A DNA stretch of 64,000 nucleotides from CAYRNY01 sp964425755 (GCA_964425755.1 CAYRNY010000001.1:248001-312000), one strand, 5' to 3'; numbered from the stretch's first letter, positions 42,548 to 51,760 are shown. Made by a program: numbers and translations. The notes: generated by a model not told the origin, from the sequence alone.

Positions 42548-44005
42548 ATGATAAGCTACCAACGTTCCCACCTGGTGACGGCGGCGGTCATACTGGCGCT
42601 CGTCATGACGGTGACCCCCGCGCTCCCGCGTGCGCAGGCGCAAGGCGGCATGATCGCGTACGGCGACGTGGTGAGCGGAAGAATCACCACGCTCAATTAT
42701 TTCGAAACCTGGCAGTTCTCCGGCACGAAAGGTGACCGCGTGGAGATCTTGATGGAAGGGGACGGCACGCTCGACCCGTACCTCGGCCTGCTGAGCCTGG
42801 CGACGGAACAAGTGCTGGCCGAAGATGACGACAGCGGCGGCGGCACCGACGCCTACATCGCGATCACGCTGCCGTCGTCGGGCGACTTCCTGATCGTGGC
42901 GACGCGCTACGATCTCGATCTCGGCATGACCGAGGGGCGCTACACGCTCGCCCTGACCGGCAGCGGCGGCCCGACCAGCGTCTCCAATCCCCTGACCACC
43001 AACGAGCCGGAAGAGATCGAGCCGGGCGTGTTCTACATGGGCGACATCCTGCTCGACGCGCCGGTAGAGAACGCGATCAATGACGCGTCCTATGCCCACA
43101 TCTACAGCCTGGAAGCCGAGGCCGGGACCGAGTTGATGGTCGCGATGGTGGCCGCCGGCAGCACGCTCGACAGCTACCTGTTTTTCGTGGACGAAGCGTT
43201 CGACCTGCTGGCCGAAGACGATGACTCGGCGGCGGAATTCGGCGGCGGCGCGCTAGATGCCTTCATCAACCTGACGATCCCGCAAACGGGCGTGTACTAC
43301 ATCGTGGCGACACGCGCGGGCCTGGACGAGGGGCGCACGGCGGGCACATATACGCTGCTCGCCGGGGTTCCGGAAGCCGAACCGGAACCCGCCGCACAGC
43401 AAGAAACAGCGGAGGGGTTGCCGCCGGGCGTGGAATTCATCGCGGAGATCGAACTGGGCGACACGATGACCGGCACCATCACGGAAGCCAGCTTCATGCA
43501 CCTGTACATCTTCGAGGGGCAGGCGAACGACGAGATCACGATCACGATGACCGGTTCCGATGGCCTTGACGCGTACCTCGGCCTGTTCGACCCTGCCGAC
43601 GAGATCATCGCGGAAGACGACGACAGCCTGGGCGGGCTGGACGCGGTGATCTCGCTCACCCTGCCGCAGAGCGGCACGTACCTGATCGTGGCGACGCGCA
43701 ACGGCATCGATATGGGGACCACGAGCGGCGATTACACGCTCGAACTCAGCACCAGCCAGCCGGAACCCGAAGCACCCGCGACCGGGCTGAACAGCTTCGG
43801 TGGCCTGCCGGGGCGCGCGATCGCGGCTGAGCAAGGCACGCTCTACCTGCGCGGCAACGGCAGATCGAACAATCCCGCCAAGTCGCCGCCGGTCGAGGCG
43901 TTCTTCGGCCTGGACAGCAGGCTGCCGGGCATGGGATCACCGCTGACGCCGCTGCTGCACGGGACGAGGCCGCACGCGTTCCTCGAACGGATCGCCGGCC
44001 AGTAA
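42548..44005 (+). CDS. Secreted protein with three tandem PPC-like (pre-peptidase C-terminal) domains
   Basis: 485 residues from ATG 42548, with GGGAGGC before it. Signal peptide 1-31 (ends AQA-Q). Three repeats (about 35-145, 175-285, 305-420) each contain LDxYLxL...AEDDDS...DAxIxLTLPxSGxYxIVATRxxxDxGxTxGxYTL. The EDDDS loops look calcium-binding. The last 65 residues differ: basic, Pro-rich and without repeat pattern. PPC domains normally trail secreted peptidases, but no catalytic domain is attached here. A cell-surface or binding function is likely. A fourth PPC-like module ends the hydrolase at 50189. Confidence 0.82.
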   Translation: MISYQRSHLVTAAVILALVMTVTPALPRAQAQGGMIAYGDVVSGRITTLNYFETWQFSGTKGDRVEILMEGDGTLDPYLGLLSLATEQVLAEDDDSGGGTDAYIAITLPSSGDFLIVATRYDLDLGMTEGRYTLALTGSGGPTSVSNPLTTNEPEEIEPGVFYMGDILLDAPVENAINDASYAHIYSLEAEAGTELMVAMVAAGSTLDSYLFFVDEAFDLLAEDDDSAAEFGGGALDAFINLTIPQTGVYYIVATRAGLDEGRTAGTYTLLAGVPEAEPEPAAQQETAEGLPPGVEFIAEIELGDTMTGTITEASFMHLYIFEGQANDEITITMTGSDGLDAYLGLFDPADEIIAEDDDSLGGLDAVISLTLPQSGTYLIVATRNGIDMGTTSGDYTLELSTSQPEPEAPATGLNSFGGLPGRAIAAEQGTLYLRGNGRSNNPAKSPPVEAFFGLDSRLPGMGSPLTPLLHGTRPHAFLERIAGQ

Positions 44006-44090
44006 GCACAACTGGTCTCGCTGTCACGCAATCAACCACCGCAGGGGCGAGGCGCGCCCTCTCCCCTGCCGGATTCAAAACCGCTGGCGC

Positions 44091-44624
44091 TCACCAGCCC
44101 AGGCGTGCCTTGAGCCGCTCGATCACGTTGAAGATGATCGGGCAATGCCCCTTTCCGCGCAGGACCGGCTCGATCAGCCAGCGAAAGTCGGGCGTCAGGG
44201 CGGGATACGCACGGCAGGACTGCGGGCGGTGGGCGTAATGCGCGCACAGGTTGCCTTCGAGAAACGGGCACGGCGTCGCGCGGAACACGCCCCATTCCCC
44301 TTCGCGCGCGGCCCGCTTGCGGTCCACGTAACGCGCGATCACGGCTTCCGGCGGCAGGTCGAGCGCGCCCGCCAGGCGCGGAATGTCGCCCGGTGTCAGC
44401 CCGACGCTGATGCTGCGGCAGCAGTTGGCGCAGGCGGTGCAGTCGATCTGTGCCGCGACAGCAGCGGCGATCGAGTCGACCAGCGCGTCGAGTTCGGCGG
44501 TCGGGCGCTGCTCGCGCGTCCACATGATCTCGACGTAATGCGCGAAAGCCCGGTCATCGTCCCGGTCGGCCTGCGCGCGCGCCGCGATGTAGTCCAGGTC
44601 GGTGATCAGCGGCGGATCAGCCAT
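44091..44624 (-). CDS. YkgJ-family cysteine-cluster protein
   Basis: 177 residues from ATG 44624 (MADPPLITDL); M at 44675 would overlap the next gene. The cluster CTACANCCRSISVGLTPGDIPRLA (CxxCxxCC) and CPFLEGNLCAHYAHRPQSCRAYP are the hallmarks of the UPF0153/YkgJ group, predicted to hold an iron-sulphur or zinc centre. Function in the family is not established. It follows the small protein gene at 44650-44964 by 25 bp and probably shares its transcript. Confidence 0.85.
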   Translation of the reverse strand: MADPPLITDLDYIAARAQADRDDDRAFAHYVEIMWTREQRPTAELDALVDSIAAAVAAQIDCTACANCCRSISVGLTPGDIPRLAGALDLPPEAVIARYVDRKRAAREGEWGVFRATPCPFLEGNLCAHYAHRPQSCRAYPALTPDFRWLIEPVLRGKGHCPIIFNVIERLKARLGW

Positions 44625-44649
44625 CGTGCCATACGTGCGACGTGCGGTC

Positions 44650-44964
44650 TTACTGGTCCTGCTGCTGGCTGCCATCCGACGTAGAGTGCCGCGTTTTCTC
44701 GGCCCGGAGTTGGAGTTCGTTCAGAATTTCGGTGAACGTTTGGTTGAGGAAATGGGTCAAATCATCGGTCTCTTCGATCTCTTCTTTCGCCACCTCGCGC
44801 ATGGTGGCGATGAAGGTCTCTTTGTTGATGATGCCCTGCTGGATCAGCAGCCGCGCCAGCGCTTTAGCGATCACGAAGCCATCCACGCCGCGCGCGCCCA
44901 GACTCGCCAGCCCGCCGAACAGATCACCGAACACTTCCTGTGTGGTCCTGATGTCGTCTTGCAC
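44650..44964 (-). CDS. Small helical protein of unknown function
   Basis: 104 residues from GTG 44964, chosen for AGGAG eight bases upstream; the longer ORF to 45084 has a basic, implausible leader. Predicted helical with FGDLFGGLASLGARGVDGFVIAKALARLLIQQGIINKETF (core FVIAKALARLLIQQGII) and an acidic segment KEEIEETDD. No family recognised. It is upstream of the YkgJ gene, likely in one operon. Confidence 0.6.
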   Translation of the reverse strand: MQDDIRTTQEVFGDLFGGLASLGARGVDGFVIAKALARLLIQQGIINKETFIATMREVAKEEIEETDDLTHFLNQTFTEILNELQLRAEKTRHSTSDGSQQQDQ

Positions 44965-45189
44965 GCGGTTCTTCTCCTGCTCATCTGCACAGCTTGCTAT
45001 ACGCTCGGTCGAGCAGCGGGGTTTCCGGCTCGGAGCGCACCGATTGTAACGTGAATGGCGCGTCTTCGCTGCTGATTTGTACAAGTCCCACGATCGCGGG
45101 CCGCTTGCGCGGGGCGGCTGCGAAAGCTAATATCGCTACGAAAGCGACCTGCGCCTGTCCCATCGCGCCGCACGAGAGAGGACAACACC

Positions 45190-46233
45190 ATGCTCGACCG
45201 CCGCACGCGCGCCCTGCGCCGCGTATTTCGCATGGCCGGCTGGCTGCTGGTACGCCTGCTGACGCGCACCCGGATCGAAGGCCGCGCGTACCTCGACACG
45301 CCCGGCCCGGTTATCTTCGCCGCGAACCACACCTCGACATTTGACGCGCTGCTGTTGCTCTTGCTGCTGCCGCCGGACGCGGTCTTCGTGGGGCCGGGCG
45401 ATTTCCGCTTGCTGTGGCCCGCGCCCTGGTTCGTGAAACACCTGGGGCTGATCCTGATGAAACGCGGGGCGGTCGATCGCGCCGGGCTCACGCGGATGAT
45501 CGAGCTGCTGAAAGCGGGCGGTGTGCTGGGCATCTTCCCGGAAGGCGGCACGTGGGAGAAACCGATCAGCGCTGTGAAGCCGGGCGCGAGTTACGTCTCC
45601 TACATGACCGGCGCGGCGATCGTGCCGATGGGGTTTGGTGGCACATACCAGGTCTGGCAGCGCATGCTGCGCCTGCAGTTCCCGCGCGTGACGGTGCGCA
45701 TCGCGCCGCCACAGCCGCCGGTCACGGTCGCCGACCGCAAACAGCGCCAGGAAGCGCTCGACGCCCACGCGCGCGCACTGATGCAGACGATCTATGACCT
45801 GCTGCCGCCGGAGACCCAGGCCCATTACGACCGGCAGGCCCGGCTGCGTTTCGAGGGGGCGCTGCACAACCAGGACGGCGCGATCACGCTGCCGGACGGG
45901 ACCGACCTCAGCGCGCTGGCGGAATTGGTCGCCAAGCCGAACCTGTTCAGCCCGCTGGTGCACAACGCGCGGCTCCCCGTGCGCCCCTTCGCGCGGCACG
46001 GGCGCGCCTATCCCGCCGCCCGGATGCGCAAAGCGGCGGCGGCGCTGCAAGATGCGTTCGCCGCGGGGGACTTCGCGGACTACCTCGAATACCGGCTCGG
46101 CGAGGACAAAGCGGCGTCCATCCGGGCCGCGCTCGACGCCATCATCACCGCGCTGGACGCAGATGGATCACCGCGCGCGCGGGTGGCGTTCCACGTCAGC
46201 GTGAGCGAGGATTCCCGCGAGGCCGGAGACTAG
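45190..46233 (+). CDS. 1-acylglycerol-3-phosphate acyltransferase-like (PlsC family)
   Basis: 347 residues. Acyltransferase of phospholipid synthesis or remodelling at the membrane. Block I is NHTSTFD (HxxxxD catalytic pair), block III FPEGGTWEKP, and an N-terminal hydrophobic patch (about 12-25) would anchor it. The C-terminal 120 residues (AHYDRQARLRFEGALHNQDG onward) form an extra helical domain not usual in short PlsC proteins. GAGAGGA before ATG 45190. Substrate class not provable. Confidence 0.88.
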   Translation: MLDRRTRALRRVFRMAGWLLVRLLTRTRIEGRAYLDTPGPVIFAANHTSTFDALLLLLLLPPDAVFVGPGDFRLLWPAPWFVKHLGLILMKRGAVDRAGLTRMIELLKAGGVLGIFPEGGTWEKPISAVKPGASYVSYMTGAAIVPMGFGGTYQVWQRMLRLQFPRVTVRIAPPQPPVTVADRKQRQEALDAHARALMQTIYDLLPPETQAHYDRQARLRFEGALHNQDGAITLPDGTDLSALAELVAKPNLFSPLVHNARLPVRPFARHGRAYPAARMRKAAAALQDAFAAGDFADYLEYRLGEDKAASIRAALDAIITALDADGSPRARVAFHVSVSEDSREAGD

Positions 46234-46286
46234 CGCACCGGGAAACGTCCCCGGATGGCGGCCCCGGCCCGGCGGGATCGGACAGG

Positions 46287-47333
46287 TCACGGTATGCGCG
46301 GCTCGTCGGGGGGCGGCGGGAGGGGCGTGCCGGGCGGGACTTCCGGCTCATCGTCGTCGTCTCCAGGCACCCCGGAATCCGGCTTTTCTGCTGCGTCCAG
46401 GACCGAACCGGGCAGGCGCGAGTGCGGGATCGCGGTGTCGTCCTGCTGCCCGCCGGGATACGGGGGCTGGTTGCGCGGGGGTTCGCGTTTCTCGGCGCTG
46501 GCGGCGACTTGCGGCCAGATGATCGCCACCGCCTCGCGCACCGCCGGGTCGTTCGCGTCAATCGCGCGGGCCTGCTGGATGTAGTTCCACGCCTGTTCCG
46601 GCGTGTCGGCCAGGTTCGCCAGTTGCAGCCACGCGGCGACGTTGCGCGGTTCCATCTGCAGCACGCGCGTGAAGTGCTGCCGCGCCTCTTCAGCGCGACC
46701 GCCAAGCGCCGCCTGAACGCCCATGTTGTAATACACCTTGGGGCCACTCCCCGCCGCCGGGACCGGTTCGGACGGGCGCCCGCCACCGAAACGCGGCATG
46801 CTGGCTGGCGCGGTTTTCGCCGGCTCCGGCTGGAGGTTCAGCGCCGCGTTGCGCCCGCCCGCGTAGCCCGCCGCCACGAACAGCCCCAGGAACACAAACG
46901 CGATCAACAGCAGCGATGAGGACGAGAGCGCCACCGCCGGCAGGCACGAGCACACGACACCATACGTCAGCGCCACACCCCCCGCGATCATCACGCCGTA
47001 GCCGACCGCCTGCGCTTGCGATTCCGCGCGGCGCGCGGTGCGCCCGACCACCCAGAAGATCGCCAGCGCCACCAGCGCCCACTGCAGGATATATTGCACA
47101 GTCAGCTCCTGGCCGAAATTCGACCAGAACGCGGCCCGTCGATCCTCGATCGCGTCGGCGGTGGCGTTGGGATCGCTGAGCGTTTCCAGGTATTCCATCG
47201 CGCTGTCGCCCATCGCGGTCGGCATCAGCGGGGCAGACACGCACGAGATCAGAAATGACAAAATGATCGCCAGCCCCCAAATGCTGGCGATGGCCCTCAT
47301 AACGCGGCTGAACTCGATATTTTGAAAAGTCAT
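46287..47333 (-). CDS. Multi-spanning membrane protein with TPR-like C-terminal region
   Basis: 348 residues. Four membrane helices (about 14-35, 80-98, 110-130, 133-155), then a cytoplasmic part with TPR-like repeats: VYYNMGVQAALGGRAEEARQHFTRVLQMEPRNVAAWLQLANLADTPEQAWNYIQQARAIDAND (core ARQHFTRVLQMEPRN). The last 60 residues are Pro/Asp/Glu-rich and disordered-looking. Similar helix-plus-TPR logic to the protein at 16297-17001. GAGG lies close to ATG 47333. Probably a scaffold; partners unknown. Confidence 0.72.
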   Translation of the reverse strand: MTFQNIEFSRVMRAIASIWGLAIILSFLISCVSAPLMPTAMGDSAMEYLETLSDPNATADAIEDRRAAFWSNFGQELTVQYILQWALVALAIFWVVGRTARRAESQAQAVGYGVMIAGGVALTYGVVCSCLPAVALSSSSLLLIAFVFLGLFVAAGYAGGRNAALNLQPEPAKTAPASMPRFGGGRPSEPVPAAGSGPKVYYNMGVQAALGGRAEEARQHFTRVLQMEPRNVAAWLQLANLADTPEQAWNYIQQARAIDANDPAVREAVAIIWPQVAASAEKREPPRNQPPYPGGQQDDTAIPHSRLPGSVLDAAEKPDSGVPGDDDDEPEVPPGTPLPPPPDEPRIP

Positions 47334-47437
47334 CCATCCTCACCTGTTTGGCAAGCCAATCTCACTGTTCTGAGTATAACACGGCGCAGGCCGAATCGGT
47401 CAGTCTCGCCGGGGCGGTTTCCGCGCACGGGGAAATG

Positions 47438-47466
47438 TTGCGTAACCTACTAGAACCGTGTACAAT
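47438..47466 (+). promoter_or_regulatory. Candidate sigma-70-type promoter of the 64-residue protein gene
   Basis: TTGCGT, 17-base spacer, TACAAT. The start site would be near 47473, giving a leader of about 150 bases before GTG 47627. Confidence 0.55.
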
Positions 47467-47497
47467 GCGCCGCCTAACGGAATTCTACCCGAAAACT

Positions 47498-47525
47498 ACG
47501 GGGAAACATGTGCACATCTTCCCGT
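47498..47525 (+). promoter_or_regulatory. Leader structure upstream of the 64-residue protein gene
   Basis: ACGGG and AA arms (47498-47505) pair with TTCCCGT (47519-47525), capping the perfect palindrome ATGTGCACAT (47508-47517). Two ACCGGGA repeats follow near 47564. The leader looks structured. Confidence 0.4.
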
Positions 47526-47626
47526 AACGTGGTAGAATCAAGCGTAGAATGTCCATTGTGCTTACCGGGAAACCGGGAGTCACTCATAATTGGGTTCGCT
47601 AAGGTATAGAGTAAGGAGCAATTACG

Positions 47627-47821
47627 GTGGCCATTGAATTCTATGATGTCAAGATTCGCCAGAAGGTCAAGATCGACGAGAGCAAGGTCAAGAAGGTAAC
47701 CTTCACGACCAAGAACGGGCAGACCCGCTACGGGCTGCGCGCCAAGACGGACGACGGGCGTAACCTGACCAAGTTCGTCTCCAAAGCTGACTGGGAAAAG
47801 ATGAATCTGCCGGTCGAGTAG
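47627..47821 (+). CDS. Conserved-looking 64-residue basic protein
   Basis: 64 residues, GTG start with AAGGAG eight bases upstream. Sequence is MAIEFYDVKIRQKVKI..., then KVKKVTFTTKNGQTRYGLRA, ending FVSKADWEKMNLPVE. It looks like a small five-stranded beta fold with many Lys, possibly nucleic-acid-binding. It has a consensus promoter, a structured 150-base leader and a strong terminator, so it is a well-defined gene that is probably highly expressed. Family not recognised. Confidence 0.8.
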   Translation: MAIEFYDVKIRQKVKIDESKVKKVTFTTKNGQTRYGLRAKTDDGRNLTKFVSKADWEKMNLPVE

Positions 47822-47839
47822 TCCAGCAGCGCAACGCAC

Positions 47840-47868
47840 AACCCGCACCGCCCCGGTGCGGGTTTTTT
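47840..47868 (+). terminator. Rho-independent terminator
   Basis: AACCCGCACCG (47840-47850), loop CCC, CGGTGCGGGTT (47854-47864) followed by TTTTATT. Confidence 0.93.
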
Positions 47869-47904
47869 ATTGCCCTGCCAGCGTCGCCTACGTAAGGAGG
47901 CATC

Positions 47905-48861
47905 ATGCCCAGCTATCATTTCCTGCAAGTGGACGTCTTCACCGATCAACCGTTCGGCGGCAACCCGCTGGCCGTGTTCCCCGATGCCGCCGGTCTTGAC
48001 ACACCGCAGATGCAGCGCATCGCCCGCGAAATGAACCTCTCCGAGACCACGTTCGTCTTCCCGGCAGAGCACCCGGACGCCGATTTCAAGGTGCGCATCT
48101 TCACGCCGGAAACCGAACTGCCCTTCGCGGGGCATCCCGTGATCGGCACGCACTGGGTGCTGGCGCACCTGGGCCGGATCGGGCTGCGCGCCCCCGCGAT
48201 CACCGCGCGGTTTGAGTTGGGCGTGGGCGTGCGCGCCGCCGCGATCCACGTCGCCAACGGCGTCGTCACGCGCGTGGTGATGGACCACTCAGCCCCGGAG
48301 TTCGGGGCAATCGCCAGCACGGAACAGGTCGCGCGGCTGGCGCGCGGGCTGGGCCTGCAGACGGACGCGATCGCCGCCACCGGCTGGCCCGTGCAGGTCG
48401 TCTCAACCGGCATCCGGCAGTTGTTTGTGCCGGTGCAGTCGCTGGCCGCGGTGCGCGCGCTCAGCGTGCAGCGCCAGGATAACGCCGCGATCGCGCAGAT
48501 CATGGCAGAGCTTGACCCGGAAACCCACTGCAACGCGTGCCTGATGGTGCTGACGCCGGAAACCGAAACGCCCGGCGTGGACGTGCACACACGTATGTTC
48601 GCGCCCGGCGCCGGCGTGCCGGAAGACCCCGCCACCGGGTCCGCCAGCGGCGGGCTTGGCGCGTACCTGGTACGGCACCAGGTCGTGCCGGCCACGCCGC
48701 CTACCACGCACATCGTCGCCGAACAGGGGATCGAAATGGGCCGCCCCAGCCGCATTACGATTGAGGTGGACAGCGCCACGACCGGCGGCGAGCCTGCGAT
48801 CACGATGGTGCGCGTCGGGGGCACGGTCGTGCCGGTAATCGAAGGCACGCTGAGCTGGTAA
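47905..48861 (+). CDS. PhzF-family isomerase-like protein
   Basis: 318 residues, two hot-dog-like halves of the diaminopimelate-epimerase fold. QVDVFTDQPFGGNPLAVF, NLSETTFVF with catalytic Glu47, ELPFAGHPVIGT and EDPATGSASGG are the family signatures. PhzF isomerises a phenazine precursor, but most homologues outside phenazine clusters have unknown substrates, and no phenazine genes are here. TAAGGAGG precedes ATG 47905. Single gene. Confidence 0.93.
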   Translation: MPSYHFLQVDVFTDQPFGGNPLAVFPDAAGLDTPQMQRIAREMNLSETTFVFPAEHPDADFKVRIFTPETELPFAGHPVIGTHWVLAHLGRIGLRAPAITARFELGVGVRAAAIHVANGVVTRVVMDHSAPEFGAIASTEQVARLARGLGLQTDAIAATGWPVQVVSTGIRQLFVPVQSLAAVRALSVQRQDNAAIAQIMAELDPETHCNACLMVLTPETETPGVDVHTRMFAPGAGVPEDPATGSASGGLGAYLVRHQVVPATPPTTHIVAEQGIEMGRPSRITIEVDSATTGGEPAITMVRVGGTVVPVIEGTLSW

Positions 48862-48874
48862 ACAGGCACCAACA

Positions 48875-48903
48875 GCGGGCGGCCCTACCCCTGGGTCGCC
48901 CGC
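48875..48903. terminator. Hairpin between convergent PhzF and FecR/SH3 genes
   Basis: GCGGGCG-G-CCC (48875 on) with GGG-T-CGCCCGC (to 48903), about 11 pairs including a wobble. CTTTTTG follows about 13 bases later on the plus strand. Confidence 0.55.
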
Positions 48904-48943
48904 CCACACACATGCTTTTTGTTCCAGGAGCCAGCTCCCCGCG

Positions 48944-49942
48944 CTATTCCGCCGGGGTTTCTGTCGCGGCTGGTTCGGTCTCGGTCTCCGCGCCAGCGGC
49001 TTCGTCCACGCCGAAGCCGCCATAGATCAACGCGTCCAGTGGTGCGCGCACGAGCGTTTCACAGTGCGCCTCATCCAGCTCCACCGCCGGGCCGTAAACC
49101 CAGCCGGAGCCGGGGATATCCACGCCTTCCAGTTCCGTTTCGAAATAGACCTGCAGCCACAACCGGCCCTCGGTCGCCGCGCGCACCCAGAACACTTGCT
49201 CGGCAGCCACACCGCCCAGGCGCAGGCTGTCCTCGTTCGGAGCATAGCGCACGTTCAGGTTAACCGGCGTGGTTGCGGTACAGACGCCGGACTCGATCAG
49301 CGAGTCGGTCGGCGTCACCCCGTCCGCGCTGATCGTCGCGGTGGCGCCGGGCGCACCTTCGATAAACTGCCCGGCCTCGACCGGGAACGGGGCCGCATCA
49401 CCGGCCAGCACGTCGACGCGGCCATCGATCACGATCAGGCGCGTGTCGCCCTCCGGGGTGACGGTCAGTTCGAACAGCCCCTCCAGCGGGCGCGCGACGA
49501 AGTCCGGCGTCGCGATCGTCCACTCGCCATCCTCCGCGACCTCCGCTGCCACGTCCCCCACGCCGCCGACCAGGTGCCCCTGGTGCAGTTCCATGTCGAT
49601 CACGAAATCGTCGGCGGCGTTGCCGCTGAAGCTGTTGAGCGTCAGCCGTGACTCGGGCGCGAGCACGACTTCTGTCCCGTCGTAGAACAACGTCACCAAC
49701 GCGCCCCCGTTCTCGTCCGTGCGCAAGGTTTCACCGGGATCAAGCACCGAACTCGCGATCAGGCGGATCTCGTCACCGCCATCACGCGGCGTGACGAACA
49801 CGTCCGCCACGACAATGTTGATCACGCCCAACACGGGCGATCTAGGGACGCCACCGTCATCCTGAGCAAAAACGCCTGTGTGTCCCCCCGCCAGCACCAG
49901 CACAGCGACCAGCACGCAGGAAAACATTCGTCGCGCTCTCAT
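48944..49942 (-). CDS. Secreted FecR-like protein with C-terminal SH3-like domain
   Basis: 332 residues from ATG 49942; AGGG lies nine bases upstream. The longer ORF to 50185 lacks coding character. Signal peptide 1-26 (ends VFA-Q). FecR-type core (about 40-200): DVFVTPRDGGDEIRL, LDPGETLRTDENGGALVTLFYDGTEVVLAPESRLTLNS (core RTDENGGALVTLFYDG), and the strand pattern ending DGRVDVLAGD. The C-terminal part (about 225-300) is SH3-like (VNLNVRYAPNEDSLRLGGV). A tail rich in Glu/Thr/Ala follows. FecR domains usually signal through sigma factors, but none is adjacent. Confidence 0.78.
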   Translation of the reverse strand: MRARRMFSCVLVAVLVLAGGHTGVFAQDDGGVPRSPVLGVINIVVADVFVTPRDGGDEIRLIASSVLDPGETLRTDENGGALVTLFYDGTEVVLAPESRLTLNSFSGNAADDFVIDMELHQGHLVGGVGDVAAEVAEDGEWTIATPDFVARPLEGLFELTVTPEGDTRLIVIDGRVDVLAGDAAPFPVEAGQFIEGAPGATATISADGVTPTDSLIESGVCTATTPVNLNVRYAPNEDSLRLGGVAAEQVFWVRAATEGRLWLQVYFETELEGVDIPGSGWVYGPAVELDEAHCETLVRAPLDALIYGGFGVDEAAGAETETEPAATETPAE

Positions 49943-50188
49943 CAGATTCCCTCTTTCTACAAGCTCGTTTAGACCGGATCGTAGCACATATGTATGTTGT
50001 ACGCGATCGGAGCATCCGTAGCTTAGCCAGCGCCAGATCGCGGGGCAATAGTCCTTTTGGGGGATACAACCGCGTCCCCCTGTTACCGCAGCGGGGCCAA
50101 CTTCAGGGCGCGATGCCGTATAACCCAACGAGTCAATATCGCGCACGAAACGCCATACGTTCCGCACAAAATGACGAAGGAGCACACC

Positions 50189-51760
50189 ATGTTACGACTG
50201 CAACGCGGCGCGGCGATCATCGCGCTGGCAACCCTGGTGTTGAGCGCGCTGGCGGCGGTCACGCCCGCGACCGCGCAGGACGGCACGCAAGGCCCCGGCG
50301 AGGTCCCGCAGCTTTATGCACCCACCGGGCCGCACGCGGTGGGTCGCACGACCTACGCCTGGACCGACGCGACGCGCGACGAGGTGCACACCGGGGACCC
50401 GGACGACCGGCGCGAGCTGTCCGTCACGGTGTGGTACCCGGCGCAGGTCACGGATGATGCCGCCCGCGCACCGTATATGCCGCCGCTGATGGCTGAATTC
50501 TTCGAGACGCTCAACGGCCTGCCCGCCGGTCGCCTGCAGGCGATCCGCGCGAACGCCGTGCGGGATGCGCCGCTGTCCGATGCGCAGGCCACCTACCCCG
50601 TGCTCGTCTTCGACCCCGGCTTCAGCGCCACGCCGCACCAATACACGATCCTGGTCGAAGAGCTGGCAAGCCAGGGGTATGTCGTGTTCGGGGTGTCGCA
50701 CCCCTACGCCACCGCGATAACCGTCTACCCCGACGGGCGCGTGATCGAGGCGCTGAGCGGCGACCATCTGCGCAGCGTGTGGGCACCGCAGGACGTGTAC
50801 GACGGCGAATTTGCGGGCGCGTGGTACCCGGACGTGACCTTTGTCGTGGCGCAGATCGCCGCGCTGAACGAAGACGATCCGCAGGGCCTGTTCACCGGGC
50901 GGCTGGCGGTCGAGCAGTACGGCATGTTGGGGCACTCGCAGGGCGCGCGCACGATCTCCGCCGTGTGCTACGACGACCCGCGCTGCGCCGCCGCGCTGAA
51001 CATGGACGGCACCTACAGCGCCGAGGTCGAACTCGATTTCGCGCGCCCGTACCTGTTCATGAGCGCGGATCACGGCGTCGGGGCGTTCATTGAGATGTTC
51101 GACACCGGCCTGGAAGCGCTGGGCGCGGGCTTCTACGTGCTGATGATCCCGCGCACGCACCATAACAGTTTCGTCGATACGGCGTTTTGGGCACCGCTGG
51201 TGATGGAGAGCCCGCCCGACGGCACGGGCGCGGCGCAGATCGCGCTGCTGGATTACCGGCTGTACGCCACCGCGTTCTTTGACCGCCACCTGCGCGGGCT
51301 GGACGTGCCGCTGCTGGATGGCGGCTCCGAAGAACACCCGGAAGTGTTCTTCCTGAACCGGCTCGAACCGGTCACCCCGCCAACCGCCGACGCCACACCG
51401 CGGACCGCCCAGGCCGGCGCGCAGCAGGGCACGATCGCGGTCGGGGCGGCAGATGTGTGGCTCTATGAGGGGCGCGCGGGTGAGGTGCTCGACATCCTGC
51501 TGCTGGCGGACCGTCCCGCCGACAACACCAGCCGGGAACAACGTGTGCAACATAACCTGCTCGACACGCTGCTGGCCGTGCGCGGGCCGGATGGCACGCT
51601 GCTGGCGGCGAACGACGACATGACGCACCACATGACTAATTCCGAGTTGCGCGGGATCAAACTGCCCGCCGACGGCACGTACACGATCGAGGTGCGGTCA
51701 TGGGGCAGCGCGACCGGCGGCGGCTACACGCTCGTGATCGAGCTGCAGGACGCCGAATGA
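50189..51760 (+). CDS. Secreted alpha/beta hydrolase (PAF-acetylhydrolase/dienelactone-like) with PPC-like tail
   Basis: 523 residues from ATG 50189, AAGGAG before it. Signal peptide 1-29 (ends ATA-Q). Hydrolase domain (about 50-395): YPVLVFDPGFSATPHQYTILVEELASQGYVV (oxyanion region), GHSQGA near residue 250 (nucleophile Ser), RTHHNSF near 330 (catalytic His). The final 105 residues (LDILLLADRP..., LLAANDD, LPADGTYTIEVRSWG) match the PPC repeats of the protein at 42548. An exported esterase or lipase; substrate unknown. Confidence 0.85.
   Translation: MLRLQRGAAIIALATLVLSALAAVTPATAQDGTQGPGEVPQLYAPTGPHAVGRTTYAWTDATRDEVHTGDPDDRRELSVTVWYPAQVTDDAARAPYMPPLMAEFFETLNGLPAGRLQAIRANAVRDAPLSDAQATYPVLVFDPGFSATPHQYTILVEELASQGYVVFGVSHPYATAITVYPDGRVIEALSGDHLRSVWAPQDVYDGEFAGAWYPDVTFVVAQIAALNEDDPQGLFTGRLAVEQYGMLGHSQGARTISAVCYDDPRCAAALNMDGTYSAEVELDFARPYLFMSADHGVGAFIEMFDTGLEALGAGFYVLMIPRTHHNSFVDTAFWAPLVMESPPDGTGAAQIALLDYRLYATAFFDRHLRGLDVPLLDGGSEEHPEVFFLNRLEPVTPPTADATPRTAQAGAQQGTIAVGAADVWLYEGRAGEVLDILLLADRPADNTSREQRVQHNLLDTLLAVRGPDGTLLAANDDMTHHMTNSELRGIKLPADGTYTIEVRSWGSATGGGYTLVIELQDAE

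Noticed and set aside
42990..44005. Frameshift at the end of the triple-PPC gene
   Set aside because: Checked the other two forward frames of the last 150 bases; neither gives a better continuation, so the odd tail is taken as real for now.
50192..51631. 479-codon minus-strand ORF opposite the secreted hydrolase
   Set aside because: Arg/His/Gln/Val-rich shadow with no motif; the plus strand has a signal peptide, GHSQGA and a PPC-like tail.
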